The position numbers and the translations under genes were made by a program. Positions 45,201-57,200 of a stretch of DNA of 64,000 bases are shown here, in pieces. The DNA is from Notospermus geniculatus. Taxonomy: Eukaryota; Nemertea; Pilidiophora; Heteronemertea; Lineidae. Location of the stretch: assembly GCA_002633025.1 (NCBI GenBank), contig NMRB01001246.1, positions 136,074 to 200,073 of the forward strand. Reading direction: 5' to 3'. Each line of letters opens with the position of its first letter. The stretch's first letter is position 1. Below the pieces are notes generated by a model. The model was given only the letters and a program-made list of their open reading frames with translations, was not told the DNA's origin and did not search any database.

Positions 45201-48200
45201 GGGCGAGATCGGTCTTTGAGACTCTTGTCGCTTGCTGTGCATGCAGTTGTTGCACTTTTGCAGCTCTGCCAGAGTCTACAGTCCTGCAGTATCTGGCCTT
45301 TTGATTGATCTACTGCCAGTTCCTGAATACTACTGAGCGAGGTGGCATTTCTCTGAAATAGATTTTTCCCCACTAAATCTCTAATACCAGTGATACATGT
45401 ATTTATTAAAAATATTTCAATCAGCCATATTTAGAAGGCATGTTGATCTTTGATTAATTTTCGAGAGCATTTTGACCTCTGTAAAACCATAATCAATTGA
45501 ATTCTGTTGGCACTTGAAATGCCATTATATCTTCATAACGGCCTCAACAGTCAACGTTATTTTCATTCCAATACAGTGAGACATCTTCATAGAAATTGCT
45601 AAAATTATTATCTGTGATTTACCTATGGGTTTATGATAGCCTTTTGTATCAAATCACATAAAAACTGAACTAATTCCGAGTTGGACATCCACCTTTGACT
45701 TTGCAGACATCGTTTTATAGCAGCAAACAACAGGTTGTTGAGCTCGATCGAGGTCGCTTTGGACACTTGTCCTTTTCTCCCACGGAATCAATAAGCTGAA
45801 CATTGAATGCCTCGAACAGCGCCTGATACATGGTTGAATACTCTTGGCGTATACAGAAGGACTCTCCGTCGATTCACTCCGAGCTGTGATCGACTATAGG
45901 ATGGAATAGAATCCGTTTTCTCGTCTTAAGGGGATTTATTCTCCGTTGGATGTTGGATGCTCGTGTGTTTTTGTCGGAGGATTTAAAATGTGGGTGAGTT
46001 GTGGTGAAAGAAGACCTCGATTTCAAATTGTTGTAGCTTGGCGTTCTGGCCATGACAAGGGGGTCTATTGCTTTGAAGCAATGTCTCTGCTGGCAGGTCT
46101 GTCATGCCTTTTGTTTCATCATCGTAGCCAGACATATCTATCATTTAAATCTGTAGAACTGGGGTATGGACAGATTTATGTGCGATAGGCCTAGCTACAT
46201 GCATCATCGTTCCTTGTTCAGCAATGACTGACCATTCCTTCACCAACACTGTCAATTCAGTCGGGGTGAAATAATTCCTCTTCAAATTGATGTTAGCTGG
46301 TCTTTCTGGCCATGACGAGGAGGTTTTAACATCTATGTAGGTCTGTCGTTCCTTTATCTTGAGTGTAGTGGATTGGATTCCTTCTCTTTCATCGCCCTAG
46401 GCAGACATTCTATCATTTCAGACTGTTTGACAGATTTTTGTGTGGGAGGCTTATATGGGCGGTTATAACTGCAAATAAAGACGTTACAAAATAAAGACGT
46501 TGATTACCTCAGGATGCTGAGGCTGAGGCTGATTACCTCAGGATGCTTGGGCTGAGGCTGAGGCTGATTACCTCAGGATGCTTGGGCTGAGGCTGATTAC
46601 CTCAGGATGCTTGGGCTGAGGCTGAGGCTGATTACCTCAGGATGCTTGGGCTGAGGTGTTCTTTGAGTCATTAGAAACCGGCAGCATGTAGATTGACAGA
46701 TTTCTCTGTGGTAGGCCTAGCTATCTTCCCAAGTTCAGCATGACTGATCGTTGCTTCGGCAACTGTCACCTTGTGCTCACTCAAAAATTACTGACACACA
46801 TCAAGAATTTCAGACATGTAATGATTTTTCTCTGGTCTCCCGCATACATGTAACTGCATGTTACATGATTGCAAATTAAATGCTTCTTCTGATGCGACCC
46901 TTTCATCACTAAAGTACAGACGACCTTTTCAAATGTGCAGCTTTCTTTGGGTTCTCTGGTGGCCTCCTACCTGCCCATGTCTGTCAGTAGGGTTGACAGA
47001 TTTTTGCCCAGTTGTCTGGGAATGGTCATGACACCAGAAATTCTGCTGTAGCAGTTCGAGAACATTTCTCGCTAACGGTACCTTTAATTACGAAGGTTAT
47101 GGCACTGCTATCAGGATATCTTGTACTCCCGGGCTACCTGATTTAGCTCCTGGCACCGGGTAGTCAGGTAGACTGGGAAATATTCCAAGGGGTTGTAGCC
47201 CGTGTATGATGTACAAAATAGTTTTAATAGACCGTGGAACATACCTTGCTCCAGTAAACATGGTAACTCAGACCCACCACCATTATCACTCCTGCTTCAC
47301 TCATATGCAAAACAGTGAATTACACGCCGGTTGTCTTCCAGAAAACCACCGTTTGGTATGTGCTACCGGTTGGGTTTGTGTAGCACGGCCCACCCTGGAA
47401 TTGTTCACAAGAGGAATGGCATTCCGATGCCTTGCAAATTTCAGCATTATCTTACGTTGTAAATTTTTGAGGTGCACATACCCTGTCCTTGTTTCTCCTG
47501 TCGTGACCTTGCTATCCGTTACAGTCCGTTCAAAATAAGTTGTCAGGTTGTGCAATTATCTTTGTTCAGCCTTGATTTGAACAGGCGATAGGATTAAAGG
47601 ACAGGCCACCTCCAACTCTCCTATCTCGACCTTGCTATCCATTACAGTACGTTCAAAATAAGTTGTCAGGTAGTGCAATTATCTTTGTTCAGCCTTGATT
47701 TGAACAGGCGATAGGATTAAAGGACAGGCCACCTCCAACTCAGACCTTCGCCGGTGTTCACACTCCTGGACACTCTTATTGCTATATTTTGGCTACCTGT
47801 CTCTTGTGCTGTGAAAGACTTCCACACCCTTAAGGGTTCTTCACATTGAACATATGTGACCAAAAAAGGTTCTTCACGTTGCCTGAAAACTCTAAGGCTA
47901 CGTTTAGCTGACACGCGGATTGCGGAACGCGGAAGCGGAAAATGCATACAACATATCGTTCCGCCGGGGATTCCGCGTCCCTATACCGCATTCCGGATGT
48001 CTGGTAAACGCAGCCTTAGGGATTTTTTCATCCACTGAAAAACCTCTGAGGGATTTTCGTGTCACTGAAGAATCATATACCCGGTATGTGTACTGCGAAG
48101 AACCCTTAAAAGCTATGAAGAACCTAAGGGTTTTTCAAGAAGCTCAAACCTTTATTTTTCGGAGTGGATAAGATACCTTGGGAATAATCACAACACAAAA

Positions 48201-51200
48201 ATTCAATGACTCTGATATAAAGCGTTCAGACTGTTTCCCGTACTCCCAGATTGATCCTGTGCTTTTGTGCGGCGTTTGAAATGAGCAGATAACTCACAGC
48301 TGTTGACAATTGATAATGAAGCGGCATGTTCCTCGATACATCTGCCTCAGGCAACAATGATCGCCAGAATCCGTACGGAATTCTGTGTCGATTAAATGGC
48401 CGTCAACTGGATGCAAGATTTATGATTTGATTAGACGAGGTTTTCATGAACGCAAGTGCCAAGTGTGGCGTGTTTTAGATCTGGGAACTTGGTTTTGGAG
48501 TAAAGTGTGTCGTGTATGAAGATAATCTGTAAACAGATTCTTCAGGTGTAAATGAAAATGTCCTACAGTGGCACTTAGCTAGCGGACAAGATTCACGTGC
48601 ACTTTCCGGCAGCTGGTGTGTATATGTAATACAATGTATCCCAGGAATGGAGCCTGATCTGGAATTGCACAGCTAGGGTAACAACGTCAAAGCATATTTG
48701 AGACAGTTGAGAATGTGTAGCTTGTAACTCAGTGATAGTAAATGTGGTAAAAATGTAAAAAATGCCACATTTGTCATCGGCAAGGGGTGTGCTAATCTAT
48801 CAGGGTCTGGAGGTCGCACCATAACATCAGAGCCAAGAGGTGACACTATTTCTACTGCGCAGATCCGAGTTCACGGTTTTGGTAGTCTCCTTCACAACTA
48901 GCATTTAACCTCCTAATTGGGCACTAACAAATCATCGTGTGTCTCTAGTGGGTTAGTGCTTGATTACACTGGAATGTTTATTACTATACAGGCTCATTTT
49001 ATCGCCTGCTAAATCAGTGCTTGGATACTGGAATTACTTTGCGATGTAACCAGCAGTAACATACTGAAACCATACTAATACATTGTAGAGTGCCAGTTGG
49101 CCCATCTATGGAATAGAATATGTTTTGTGAATGCGGTAAGTGCGTTAGTGAGCAAATATCATCATGAAATCAAATTATGATCATGTGTTGCGGACTTCGT
49201 ATTCAGTTGGATATGATTTGTCGATATTTTTTTGTGCCCGTGATGATTGCTGAAGGACGGTGGTAGCTGATTGCATGAGGCTGTACACCAGTGACTGCAT
49301 GCAGTGTGTTCATTCCTCTGTATAAAATATCTACACAGTAGAAGTCTATTTGACAGGTGGTCAAATGACATGATTTGTCATATCCAGTTTGAGATTTTCT
49401 ATTTGTAGGCTATTTGGTCAGTTGACACATCGCTAGGCCTACCTAGGCTTCGCTGAAATGTCTGTAAAGACCACTGCACAGTATACACGGCCACAAGAGG
49501 CTCTGTATTCCACTTGCCGGTCAAAAGCTGCCAGATGAAATCTAAATTGTTGGAAAGCTCTTTGAGAGTAAGATATCAGGATTTCATAGAGTTAGTAGTT
49601 AAAAAAGTGTGTGTAGACCATTTTTCTGATGTCACGAATAGCCACCATGATGTCATGACCTAACGTTCTGACGCATGCGTGCCATACTGGTTCCTGATTA
49701 GCAAACCGACGCTCCTCAATTGCCATAGACCAGCATGCATGCGTCCGTCAAAAACGACGTCATGACATTGTGGTTGCTGTGCAACATGGTGTTGTTGTGA
49801 CGTCAGAAACGATCTATAGTCTCAATTTCCTAACTTCTTTCTTGCTGCCTGTCAAAGTAAGCTTTTTGCTGTAACCCTAAGTGATGCTGACACCATTCCT
49901 TCACTTTGCCACGATTAGTCCCCACTTACTGCTTGCTAACAAATGAAAATACAAAGTAATTGAATAACCCTGAACATTTCCTAACCTTGAATAGGCCTTG
50001 ATTACCAGGCCATCGGCTGCTAATGGCATAATGCACTTGTGGAACTCGTGTTCATTACAATTGATTAGCTGCACAAGCCGCTGCAGAGCATGCAGGAAAT
50101 CGCCACGACCACAAATTGGCGATATTATTTCTGCAATTACTTTATGGCAGTGAGTTTAGGAAACTTGACGAAGGGATGTTAACAAGGGAGGTTGATATTG
50201 CCAGTCTGAGTCGTGTTGCATCTACAGAGACATCGCAAGAAATCTTTGTGGTGTAGTGCGAACATCAGCTCCTGCCCCGCAGAGGTCGTGGGTTCAATCC
50301 CCGGTCATGCGAGTTATTCTGCCTGACCATCGGTGCTGCCATCTACACTAGGCTCCAAATGCAATGCTCGGTAAGACTTGTGTCCGATGCACTACCCATG
50401 AGATTTTCGACTTGCAAGCTGATGGCGTGGGGGTGCATGGATCTCGCCATGACAGCATAGATACTAGTATTCTCTGGGGTTCGTTTCCTCCTACATTAGG
50501 TAAATATCACTCAGTGAAATTTGATGAGTTGCTATATTACCCCGAGTTGGCACCTGCACTCATATCGAACCATTATAAATCATCACCTAGCATACCAATG
50601 CGCTATGCTACTGATTTATCCATGCTAATAAATTTCCATCTTACTGTTGGATGACCTTGCAGGAATCTTTGTTTTACGACAGGAATTTCCCTCTCTTTCT
50701 AGGATAGCATGAAATGTTTAGCTGTACTCCGCCACGTCTGTCCATAAATGTGGTTGTTGACAAAACTTAGGTACATGACATTGTATACAGAATTTCTGAT
50801 GCCAGTTCTTTTAACACTATTCATACTTCGCCAATCTTTTCATGGTGTTTGATACATGCAAACAATATACTTGAAATTTTCTAGTCACAGTCCAAACCTG
50901 GACCAGACCAACACAAACTTCACTTATGCCATGCTATACAAAATGTCTTATTTCTGTGAAACAGGGCCAATGTAACACTTTATGCCACACTAATTATTGT
51001 CATCAGTGGATTATGTTGGTAGATTAAATATCACTTGAGCCTGGCTCAATTGCTCGGAATTGGGAAACATACCGTGTGGCGCTGCTTCACGTTTCTGGGA
51101 AATGACGATGATGAATCTTTCTCATCAGCATATAAGGCCAGAGTTGGTACATCATTCTTAGAAGCTGCCAATAGTGATGTCCCATCAGTTACATCTTATC

Positions 51201-54200
51201 GCCAAGGCTAAACACCGCTTTACGCCAACCAACCTGGATTACGCTGCATTACGTATCACGGTGGTTGAATGCAGTTTGAAACATGTAACAGGGATTTGAA
51301 TTTTTAATTCCGGGGCAAAAGTTGATGTTAGAAGCTTTATGTTGACATGCAATTAAACCTTTGGTAATGAGTTCACTTTTGGATGCTTTGTGCATGGTGG
51401 TTTTGTATTTTGTAGTTCGTGGAAGCATCTGTGGCTTTTGGAAATAAGTGTTTACTCTTCAGTCAAAGCAAAAAGTCAAAAGTCCAAAAAGAGGCTCATT
51501 GTACTAGAAAGGCTTGGACATGTGCAGATTGAGTCCAGACTCATCCATTTGGCATTTGTCTATTTTGTCCATTTCTTCTTGCACTCTGCATCAGCAGTCC
51601 TTGCGACACAGCATCCAATGGAATCTTCAGTGGTTCACAAACTGTTACATTATTGATTGTGCAAATGTTGGTACATTGGAGATTGCTCAGATTACTATCC
51701 ACCCCTGGACCGCTTTCCTCTGTGTCCTTTAAGACTTGCTTATTATTCCTCTTTGTTCCTTGTTCACTTGCACATTGCCCTTTTATTAGTGGCTTGCCTG
51801 GAGGATTTTATTCCCTTGGAGTAGCATTGCATGTCTTCAGAATCATAAATATATGGACAGAAGATCAATACTCTAATACAATTAAGTGCGCCCCTGAACA
51901 ATAACAGGTAAACCATGGACCATGACTAGTATTCTCTTATTGCTGCTGTGTGCCATTACATTGAGGCAATGATGCTTATGATTGTCAAGTTTGGGTTCCA
52001 TGATGCTCTCAATACTTTCAGGTTGAAGTAATATACGATCATTATGGAGACATCCATTCTGCTATTGGGTGCTTTCCTAGTTGGGAACATGAATCTTCAT
52101 GTCAGTGACTGGTCGTCATTGTCGTCGTCATCATTGTCACCTTCACCAACACCAACACCAACACTATCATTCTCTTTACCATCAGCCCCTTCATCATTAC
52201 CATCACCGACACTATCGTCACTGCCACTATCACCCTCACCCTTACTGTCACCATCACTGTTGCCAAACAAATTCCATCATCATCAATCTCGCCATCGCAA
52301 CATCACCAACACCAATATCACCATGAATTACCATCACCAACAGCAATACCAACACCAACACCATCACCAACACAAAATTACCGTCACCAACACTAACACC
52401 ATCACCAACACAAATTACCAACACCATCACCATCACCGCCATGAATTACCATCACAACATATTTCATGGCTCTAAGGAAAAGTTAATAGTGTACATTTCA
52501 TAGTTATAAGAAGAAGCCTCACCAATGCATATTTCATTGCTTCTGGAGCTGTGCACGCTTCTACCTGGAATTGAACGTACTGTACTCATTGCCCTCAGCA
52601 TTCTCATCAAAGGTTACCAAGCTTTTAGTTGCCTCTTGTTGCATCACTGGATGATGTTTTTCGCTTGGGCCACCATTGCATCCATGGCATGCGCAAGTTC
52701 AAAAGTGAAATCAGACGAGCCTTCATGGGCACCACGTTCTGGGAGTCTGTAGGCCTACACATTCAGATGATAGTTGTTAAGTTTAACTGCCTAGGTATTG
52801 ATAAAGTAGATCTTACTAAGGTTGTATTAAATTTACAACAGGTGCATCTTCATAAAGAAATATCTCGTCAGTTCAGGCAAGAATCCAAGATGGTTGGGGT
52901 GAATACATTAGATGTTGTTGCTGCCAAATTGTATTTTCCAAGGCCTCTCATTGATAGGCAAGTACAACTTCCCTCCATTTTCCTTTCCTGAATTTTAATA
53001 GGAAAACTGGAACGTTTCTAAACGGACCTTAGGCAACTCCATTGGATTTTCTCGGTTTCATTTTGTTGGCGTGCATCTACATCTATTTTCTGTGAGGTTG
53101 GGGAACATTTTTTCTGTGTCTGTCTGTTGTGAAACATGCGGAAGTTGCCCAGAACCTCTGGACAATGATCGCTAGTTTAAAAGGCCAATTACCTTTGTGT
53201 ATTTTTCCCGACTGCATCCATGTTTTTGTAAATGTGAAATTGATAGGTCATATTTGCATAGGATCAAAATGATTGCTGTCAATTAGGCATAATTGTATTT
53301 GTTGCTAATTGGCTATGTTTTTCACTGCAGCTTTTGTTGTGAAAGCTGTACTCTTACTTCAGAAAGACCGCTTTATAACACCGGCACTTTTGAGCATATC
53401 CACCTATTAATTACTGGCTTTATAAAACCAGCTTGGATATAAGATATATCACTGGAATTACATAAACCTGTCTTTTCTGTAATGGAAGCGCATAAGTGCC
53501 TGTCCTTTTGTTCACTGACGGGTGATTCTGCAATCAAATGCTGCGTACGTCCTCAAACAGCAAGCAGTGCTCTGTGCTCAGCCTCCTGATGTCGGACTTA
53601 ATAGCTGCTGTGGAATAACCCAGTGTACTTTTGGTGGCCTTTTTTGGTGGTTCAAAGAAGGATGGGAGGTCAGTATATCATCTTTTCCCCTTTGTGGAAG
53701 CACAAATACATGTAATTTCATCATCAGTTGAGGCTTGCAGTTGTCATTCAAGCTATATGGGGGGGGGGGGGGGNAGCTGAGTTCATCATTGGATGCATAC
53801 TGATCCAGTACTGTGAGAGTGCTAGACAGTCAGAGTTCGTGGTGCCTGGTGAATATCATGAATGATTCCAGTTTACTGGGATGCACCAGAAGTGATGATG
53901 ATGTCATCACTATCGATTGGAAATCACGAGAGTGAGAGGTGGAACTCCAGTGTAGACAGTAGTTTTGCCTTGGTTGCCAATTTGACCATGCTGCCACTTG
54001 TGATTGCCAGAGAGAAGTTGGACTAGAGGTCAGAATTGCAGTCAACCAAATGTCAATGCAATTGCTGTAGCTGTATGATGTACCTACAGCATCCTGCTTC
54101 CGAGCATCCTGAGGGAGTAACTTGGGCCATTCACAGTACCTAATGTTCCCTTCAATGAGGGAGTGGACAAAGGATGTTCCAGAGCTCCTGTGCTAAGAGA

Positions 54201-57200
54201 AATTGGCTTCTTCAAAGAGACATCATGGATCATGGCAGATATTTAGCCAGTCGTGGATGTCTGAGGGAAAAGTTGTCTGCGATATCACCGGGCCGATCAT
54301 ATTGTGTCAAATACCTGCTTGGCTGCACATAATCAATGGTTTTTGTGCCACATCTTATAAAGTCAACATGGATGGTTATTACAGCAAGTTTATTATTATT
54401 TTTGTTATCATTATTTGCTGAAAAGTTACTTTTGAAAGGAGTTATTATCACTTGACCCATTAACCGTATTTCCTGTTCTGATCGGGACAAGCGGGACCGT
54501 GAATTCGTGGCCTGGATTGTGATGATAGCCCTGCAGTTAATGTATGCTTCAGGGGGTGAAGGTCTTCGTCTACTAATAAATGTCGGAGGATTTTGGAGCA
54601 TTTCATCAATTTGTTGTGTCGTTTGTACCCATGTACTGAAGGTGGCGTAGCAGTCAGAAAATAATGTAGGTCAGATTTTTTTCTGGCATAACAGCATTTA
54701 TTTGCAGTTTGCCAAATTACAACACATGGTTATTAATTTGGTATACTGGGAAATATTACACTGAATCTTGTGGAGTACTGAATTTGATTGGTTTCTAGGC
54801 TTTATATATCAACCTCTAGTTGGCCTTTCAATCAAGGTCTTGCGTTTGCGTGAATGGAATTTCAATTTGAAAATCAATGATTGAAGATTCTTTTTCAAAA
54901 CTGTTGTGTTTATTCAAAGTCAAGTATCAGATAGACCAAGAGGTTTGGTGAGTGGGATTGGGCCTTTCACTGTGTTTCATGTACAACGAGGAATTGCTAT
55001 ATATATTTTCTGTTAAAAAATTAAGTTTCTGAAGTATGTGAAGTTCTGTTTTCTTGCATGAGTGATGAAGTTTCCAAAGAAACTGTTTCCCACGGCAGAA
55101 GTTGACGTCAATTCCTATTGCCATCAAATTTTTTTATGCCTCGTGGCACAAATATCCTTCGTTTCATGACAAATACTTGCATTGCTCTTCAAAGCCGAGA
55201 GGTCGCTGTTGATTTCAGATCTTAGCAGGGTTTATTCCTCTGACCAAATACTTAGAAGACCTATCTTCACTTTCTCTTTCTTCTTTTGAATTGGATTTTG
55301 ATGGTTGCGAGATCTTGGCCGTTCTGTAGTGCATGCATTGGCACAGCTGTGTCAACAAGCACTGAATGACATTTTGTACAAGACTCATGTACTTTCACCT
55401 TTTTTAAATGCAGTCAAAATCAGAAAGTGATATATGTAGCCTATGTGATCAGCAAATCCAAATAGGTGTCTCGGTAGAAAATCGCACCCCCGACCTCTGT
55501 CTTGAGAGCGGCATTGTTTTGGCGTGGACACAAAACTTCGGCTTGCTTCTTGCATCCTCCGCAATCAGAGGTGATTTTATCTCAGCAACTCCCCCCAAGA
55601 AAAAATTTGACCAACACCTTGGATGTGGCCATTATGTAATTGGGCAGCATAGGAAAACCCGTTGGATGATGCTGGATGATCAAGAAGGGCTGGCAGATTA
55701 CCTTGCATTGATTTGCTACTATTCACCTGTTACGAAATTCAGCCTTTGAAATGTGCGGGTTCACCCTGGCCATCAACACTCCCTCAAACGCAATATCTGA
55801 CGGGTTTTCCTAGACGACTTCACAATTAGGAACAAGGGTCCCGGCCCTCCCAATTATGACTGGTCTTAACTCCATGAGAAGGGTGAGAAGATGAAGAAGG
55901 GACCCAAACCAACAGCTGGCTCTCAGCTTTCCCTGTTTGAAGCAGTAACGTGTGTCCATGGGTGGCTAGGAGGGGACCTGGTAGCCAAGGCAATTTGAAG
56001 AGCTGCTGGAATGATGTTTATGACAGACAAACCATGGGAAATGCGGCGTACCTTTGCTTCCGTCTGTGAATGAAGTCACAGGTGTGCTTCAAACGTGTGT
56101 TTTCTCTTCAGGTGCCCGTAACTATTTTCACATCTAAAGCCTGTAGCGCCCGTCATGAGCCTCCTTATTGCTTTCAATGTATCTTTGTCTGCGGAAGGAA
56201 TCCTTGGTCAGCTGTACCAGGGCTGCTGGATGCTGTGTCATGTCTGACTGCTGTAAGAGTGCTAAGCTGTTCACATTGGGTAAGGTATCACTGGAATACT
56301 TCTAAAGGACCTTTTCATTACCTTTACCGTTATTTGCTGTGAATGTCCTCATATCTGCTGTCATGGGTATTCTGCTTTCATTGATAATCAGTTTGTATAT
56401 CACATCTCGGCTTGTGGAATGAAGGATTGGAAGGAATGTCAATGGGAATTTCTCTGCGGCAGAGAGAGGATGATATACCGGTGACCATGGTAACACTGTG
56501 TTCTCAATAACCAAGTTACTTGCAATGAATTGACCTCACATTTTGTGTCGTTGGTGTTCCGTTTCTTGGATGTCATTTCTCACATTGTGGAATGAATGTC
56601 ACATTCAAGGAATAATGTCAGTTGTAATCTGTCATTGGCAAAGAGGATTGTTTTCTGACACCAATACCACTCAACCAAGATTTGTCTTGGTTACCAGTTA
56701 CGGGCAGAGCCAGGTTTGGATATAAAGGGTTTGGGTGTACATCTAGGCTACAACCATTGCTTTGGGCCTTCAATAGCAAATATAGCGCCCGAGGTTCCTC
56801 TGCCTGTCGCACCAAAAGCGCCCTGATAATGCTTTGCTTCGACCTTGATTCAGAATGTCAAGGTCAATGAAAGGTCACCCAGTAACACTCCTCCTCCAAA
56901 TAGGTACTAAAGGGTTAAAGAAATGATGCCCACTAATAAAAACACTGAATATCATGGTAAAAAACATACTTTTGTGGCATCGGGGTGCGGGCCACTTGCA
57001 CCCCCTCAATCCGCCTCTGCAGTAATGTTTGAGTGATCTGTTGTCGCTTTCTTTTGCTTCTTAATCTTGACAATGTTGATTTCACATTTGTAGTCATCAG
57101 ATGTGATGCTATGAATATCCTTTGGGGATATTTCTTCAGTCTGTTTCACTGGCATCAAATGCCGCCTTGGCATTTTCATCTAGTGTCAAATCTAATAGTA

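Noticed and set aside
52044-52475. 143-codon Ser/Pro- and His-rich frame
   Set aside because: It is a read-through of the CACCAT/CACCAAC microsatellite.
52629-52991. 120-codon plus frame in the NAV intron
   Set aside because: No recognisable domain, no clear splice sites, no neighbouring exons; length compatible with chance.
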